From assembly GCA_964460075.1 (NCBI GenBank), contig CAYWPC010000040.1, positions 1 to 14,168 on the forward strand: a stretch of 14,168 bases of DNA, read 5' to 3'. How positions within the stretch are numbered: position 1 is the stretch's first letter; each line of letters opens with the position of its first letter. The notes below the pieces were generated by a model, which was given only the letters and a program-made list of their open reading frames with translations, had not been told where the DNA came from and did no database searches. This DNA is from JAMBLL01 sp964460075 (GTDB lineage: Bacteria; Actinomycetota; Acidimicrobiia; Spongiisociales; UBA5794). The translations under genes and the position numbers were made by a program. This document shows positions 12,868 through 14,168 of the stretch, in pieces.

Positions 12868-13508
12868 GACTGTGGAAGGGTCAATGTCATCGAGCCGTCT
12901 TGTTCTGGAACGAAATGCATCTTGAAGAAGTAGTCACGTTGCTTCGGGTGCACATACGGTACGCGGAGATTGGTGATGCCGAGTTCCACGAAACGCTCAC
13001 CTGAGTGACCATACAACGAGCTTCCAGATTTCAGGTCCCTGTAGGGAGGGGCGACATAGTCGAGCACGACGGTCATCGTGGCGTTATCTGATCGACGTCC
13101 CACAAACACACCAGCCGGGTTGGCATCGCGCAACATCAGAAACGTCACGTCAGCCGATGCCTCCGCTAGAGAGAAGCCAGGATGAAAGCGTTCGATGTCA
13201 ACAGATTGGACACGCAAGAATGTGTCGAGGAAAGGATCCTCCTGGGAGACGGCTATAACCGTCAGCTGCTCGCGTGTCGTGAGTTCCCTGCGGAGGAACC
13301 AGATGTCGATACCTGCAATGATGACGTTGGTGAGCATGATCGGCACCGAGCCGATGAGCACGCCGTACAGAGCAAACGCGACAGCACCCACGAGGTTGAT
13401 GACGCGAAGCTTGATGATCGAGCTCATTGCGAGCGACACCACGACGAGTAGCGACGCCGTGTAGCCAACGAGCTCGAAGAGCGTTTCCGTCGTGATGCCG
13501 ATCTCCAA
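12864..13508 (-). CDS. YgjV-like membrane protein with a possible GNAT-like C-terminal domain
   Basis: A 214-residue protein. The N-terminal third has three membrane segments (about residues 9-29, 33-52 and 54-72) with SSIIKLRVINLVGAVAFALYG, resembling the YgjV-type inner membrane family. The rest (about 80-214) is soluble: DVTFLMLRDANPAGVFVGRR (120-139), VVLDYVAPPYRDLKSGSSLY (147-166) and FVELGITNLRVP (173-184). This strand-then-helix layout resembles the second half of a GNAT fold, with LDYV-PPYRDL-SG in the place of the acetyl-CoA loop; this is my reading, not a certain assignment. First gene of the operon. The start is TTG at 13508, the only start that keeps the first helix, because an in-frame stop lies 12 bases upstream; no standard ribosome site is present. 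It overlaps the GNAT gene by four bases. Confidence 0.78.
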   Translation of the reverse strand: MEIGITTETLFELVGYTASLLVVVSLAMSSIIKLRVINLVGAVAFALYGVLIGSVPIMLTNVIIAGIDIWFLRRELTTREQLTVIAVSQEDPFLDTFLRVQSVDIERFHPGFSLAEASADVTFLMLRDANPAGVFVGRRSDNATMTVVLDYVAPPYRDLKSGSSLYGHSGERFVELGITNLRVPYVHPKQRDYFFKMHFVPEQDGSMTLTLPQS

Positions 13509-13512
13509 CCTT

Positions 13513-13564
13513 GAGACGTTTCAGACCATTCGACCGTCTCCGTATCACGTTGGGCGTGACATAC
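13513..13564. promoter_or_regulatory. Two inverted repeats in a divergent intergenic region
   Basis: GAGACG (13513-13518) is mirrored by CGTCTC (13535-13540), and TCACG (13545-13549) by CGTGA (13555-13559), the latter flanked by GTA and TAC (13542-13544, 13562-13564, offset by two bases). They lie in the 100 bases between the divergent YgjV-like operon and the DUF2007-like gene, where a regulator could bind. No convincing -10 box is visible for either gene. Confidence 0.35.
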
Positions 13565-13608
13565 TTCGAGGAGAAGGCAGCCCCGCCCGTGCAACCTGAG
13601 GAGGCACC

Positions 13609-13851
13609 ATGGAGGATATCGTCGAGGTCGCAACATTTGGCACGACGTTTGCAGCGAGAGCGGCCGCGGCCCACCTCACTGCTGAGGGCATTCGCTCGTC
13701 TGTGCTGACCGACAACGCAGGTGGCGCCATCCCGTCGATGTCCCTCCTCGATGGTGGCGTGCGACTCGTCGTCGCATCTGACGACCTGGAAGATGCCCGC
13801 CTGGTCCTCGAACAGATCGTTCTCGAGACCGACGAGACAACGAGCGCCTGA
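13609..13851 (+). CDS. DUF2007-like small protein
   Basis: An 80-residue cytosolic protein. It reads as one beta-alpha-beta-beta-alpha unit: VEVATFGTTFAARAAAAHLTAEGI, then a strand SSVLTD, a Gly-rich loop, GGVRLVVASDDLEDARLVLEQI. This is the pattern of the DUF2007 (putative signal-transducing, ACT-like) family, which sits in many bacterial genomes without known function. The ATG is preceded by a near-perfect GAGGAGG (13598-13604) with four bases between, the best ribosome site in the window, so expression is likely. It is divergent from the YgjV-GNAT-Nif3 operon, about 100 bases away. The final eight residues are acidic/Thr-rich and unstructured. Confidence 0.88.
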   Translation: MEDIVEVATFGTTFAARAAAAHLTAEGIRSSVLTDNAGGAIPSMSLLDGGVRLVVASDDLEDARLVLEQIVLETDETTSA

Positions 13852-14143
13852 CCGCGTCGGGAGCTCGCTGCAGTGCGCTTGGCAGCGGCAGCCATCTAAG
13901 TGCGCTCTACGTTCAATCGTGATGATCCGTGGAGCAGACGGTGACGGTCGTTCAAGGGCGAGAGCCGTCCTTGCTGCGAGCCTGTTGGAAGGATCGGCAC
14001 AGGTCGGAATCGGTCTCTCTGCTGGTATCCGCCGTGGCCCGAACCATCTACTGCCGGGAGACAGGCACTACGAGTCGTGAGATGTTCATTTTGAGTTGAC
14101 CGTTGTCCTCGGAGAGTGCCACTCCAGTTCTGTTCTTGCGTAA
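13852..14143. other. No convincing gene
   Basis: Open frames of 53 to 86 codons exist on both strands (for example 13921-14080 plus and 13896-14156 minus) but none has a ribosome site, a leaderless -10 box or a recognisable protein. No tRNA fold was seen. A near-palindromic GAGTGCCACTC lies around 14114-14124. The region is probably intergenic DNA between the DUF2007-like gene and an unseen gene to the right. Confidence 0.5.
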
Positions 14144-14168
14144 CTGAGTCCCGCAACGGGGGACTCAG
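14144..14168. terminator. Perfect 9-bp hairpin at the window edge
   Basis: CTGAGTCCC (14144-14152) pairs exactly with GGGACTCAG (14160-14168) around GCAACGG. The window stops at the last stem base, so any T run to the right cannot be seen. On the minus strand the hairpin would be followed by TTACGCAAG, which is not a T run. It may end a gene lying to the right on the minus strand or belong to a transcript running rightward. Confidence 0.5.

Noticed and set aside
13921..14080. 53-codon plus-strand ORF after the DUF2007-like gene
   Set aside because: No ribosome site or leaderless box and no recognisable protein.
1..14168. CRISPR arrays, tRNA genes, insertion sequences, phage genes
   Set aside because: No regularly spaced identical repeats beyond two copies, no cloverleaf with a TTC arm and matching acceptor, and no transposase, integrase or phage-like protein were seen.

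Overview
The window looks like chromosomal DNA of an actinobacterium, most plausibly a deep-branching, moderately GC-rich lineage such as Acidimicrobiia; the exact lineage is inference. Reasons: a WhiB-type iron-sulfur regulator, an F420-dependent luciferase-like oxidoreductase, frequent GTG/TTG starts, GTGA and TAATG gene overlaps, and several promoters with an actinobacterial TANNNT -10 placed exactly six bases before the start codon (leaderless transcripts). No rRNA, tRNA, CRISPR array, transposase or phage gene was seen.

Layout. 40-720 (+): unrecognised multi-pass membrane protein. 820-1839 (-): trpD, convergent with it. Divergent from trpD across a compact double promoter lies a two-gene (+) operon, 1904-4992: an ABC ATPase of the LolD/MacB type and a 792-residue permease with two FtsX-type modules. 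It converges on a small whiB-like gene (5016-5288, -). Next is rnpB, the RNase P RNA (5423-5770, +), followed by a very strong hairpin, a second hairpin and a 25-base direct repeat. The roughly 350-base stretch before the catalase carries a good -10 box and a candidate 45-codon ORF. Catalase (6195-7646) and an F420-dependent oxidoreductase (7749-8735) follow on +, separated by a tandem 26-base repeat. A lipoprotein gene (8787-9446, -) converges on the oxidoreductase through a shared hairpin and diverges from a TauE/SafE-type transporter that is split into two half-size, translationally coupled genes (9534-9890 and 9890-10288).

The right third is a tightly packed five-gene minus-strand operon (13508 down to 10265): a YgjV-like membrane protein with a possible acetyltransferase-like tail, a GNAT acetyltransferase, a Nif3/YbgI-family metal protein, a coiled-coil C4 zinc-ribbon protein, and a DUF457-type membrane metal-dependent hydrolase. 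A divergent DUF2007-like small protein starts at 13609. The last 300 bases hold no convincing gene and end in a perfect hairpin.

How they fit. Most genes are chromosomal housekeeping: tryptophan synthesis, tRNA processing, peroxide detoxification, redox chemistry and transport. Nif3 next to the zinc-ribbon protein is an arrangement known in actinobacteria. The most unusual items are the split TSUP transporter, the Tyr-for-His substitution in the Nif3 metal motif, the structured DNA after rnpB, the possible leader ORF upstream of catalase, and the membrane-anchored protein coupled to a GNAT enzyme. I found no clearly new defence or mobile system.
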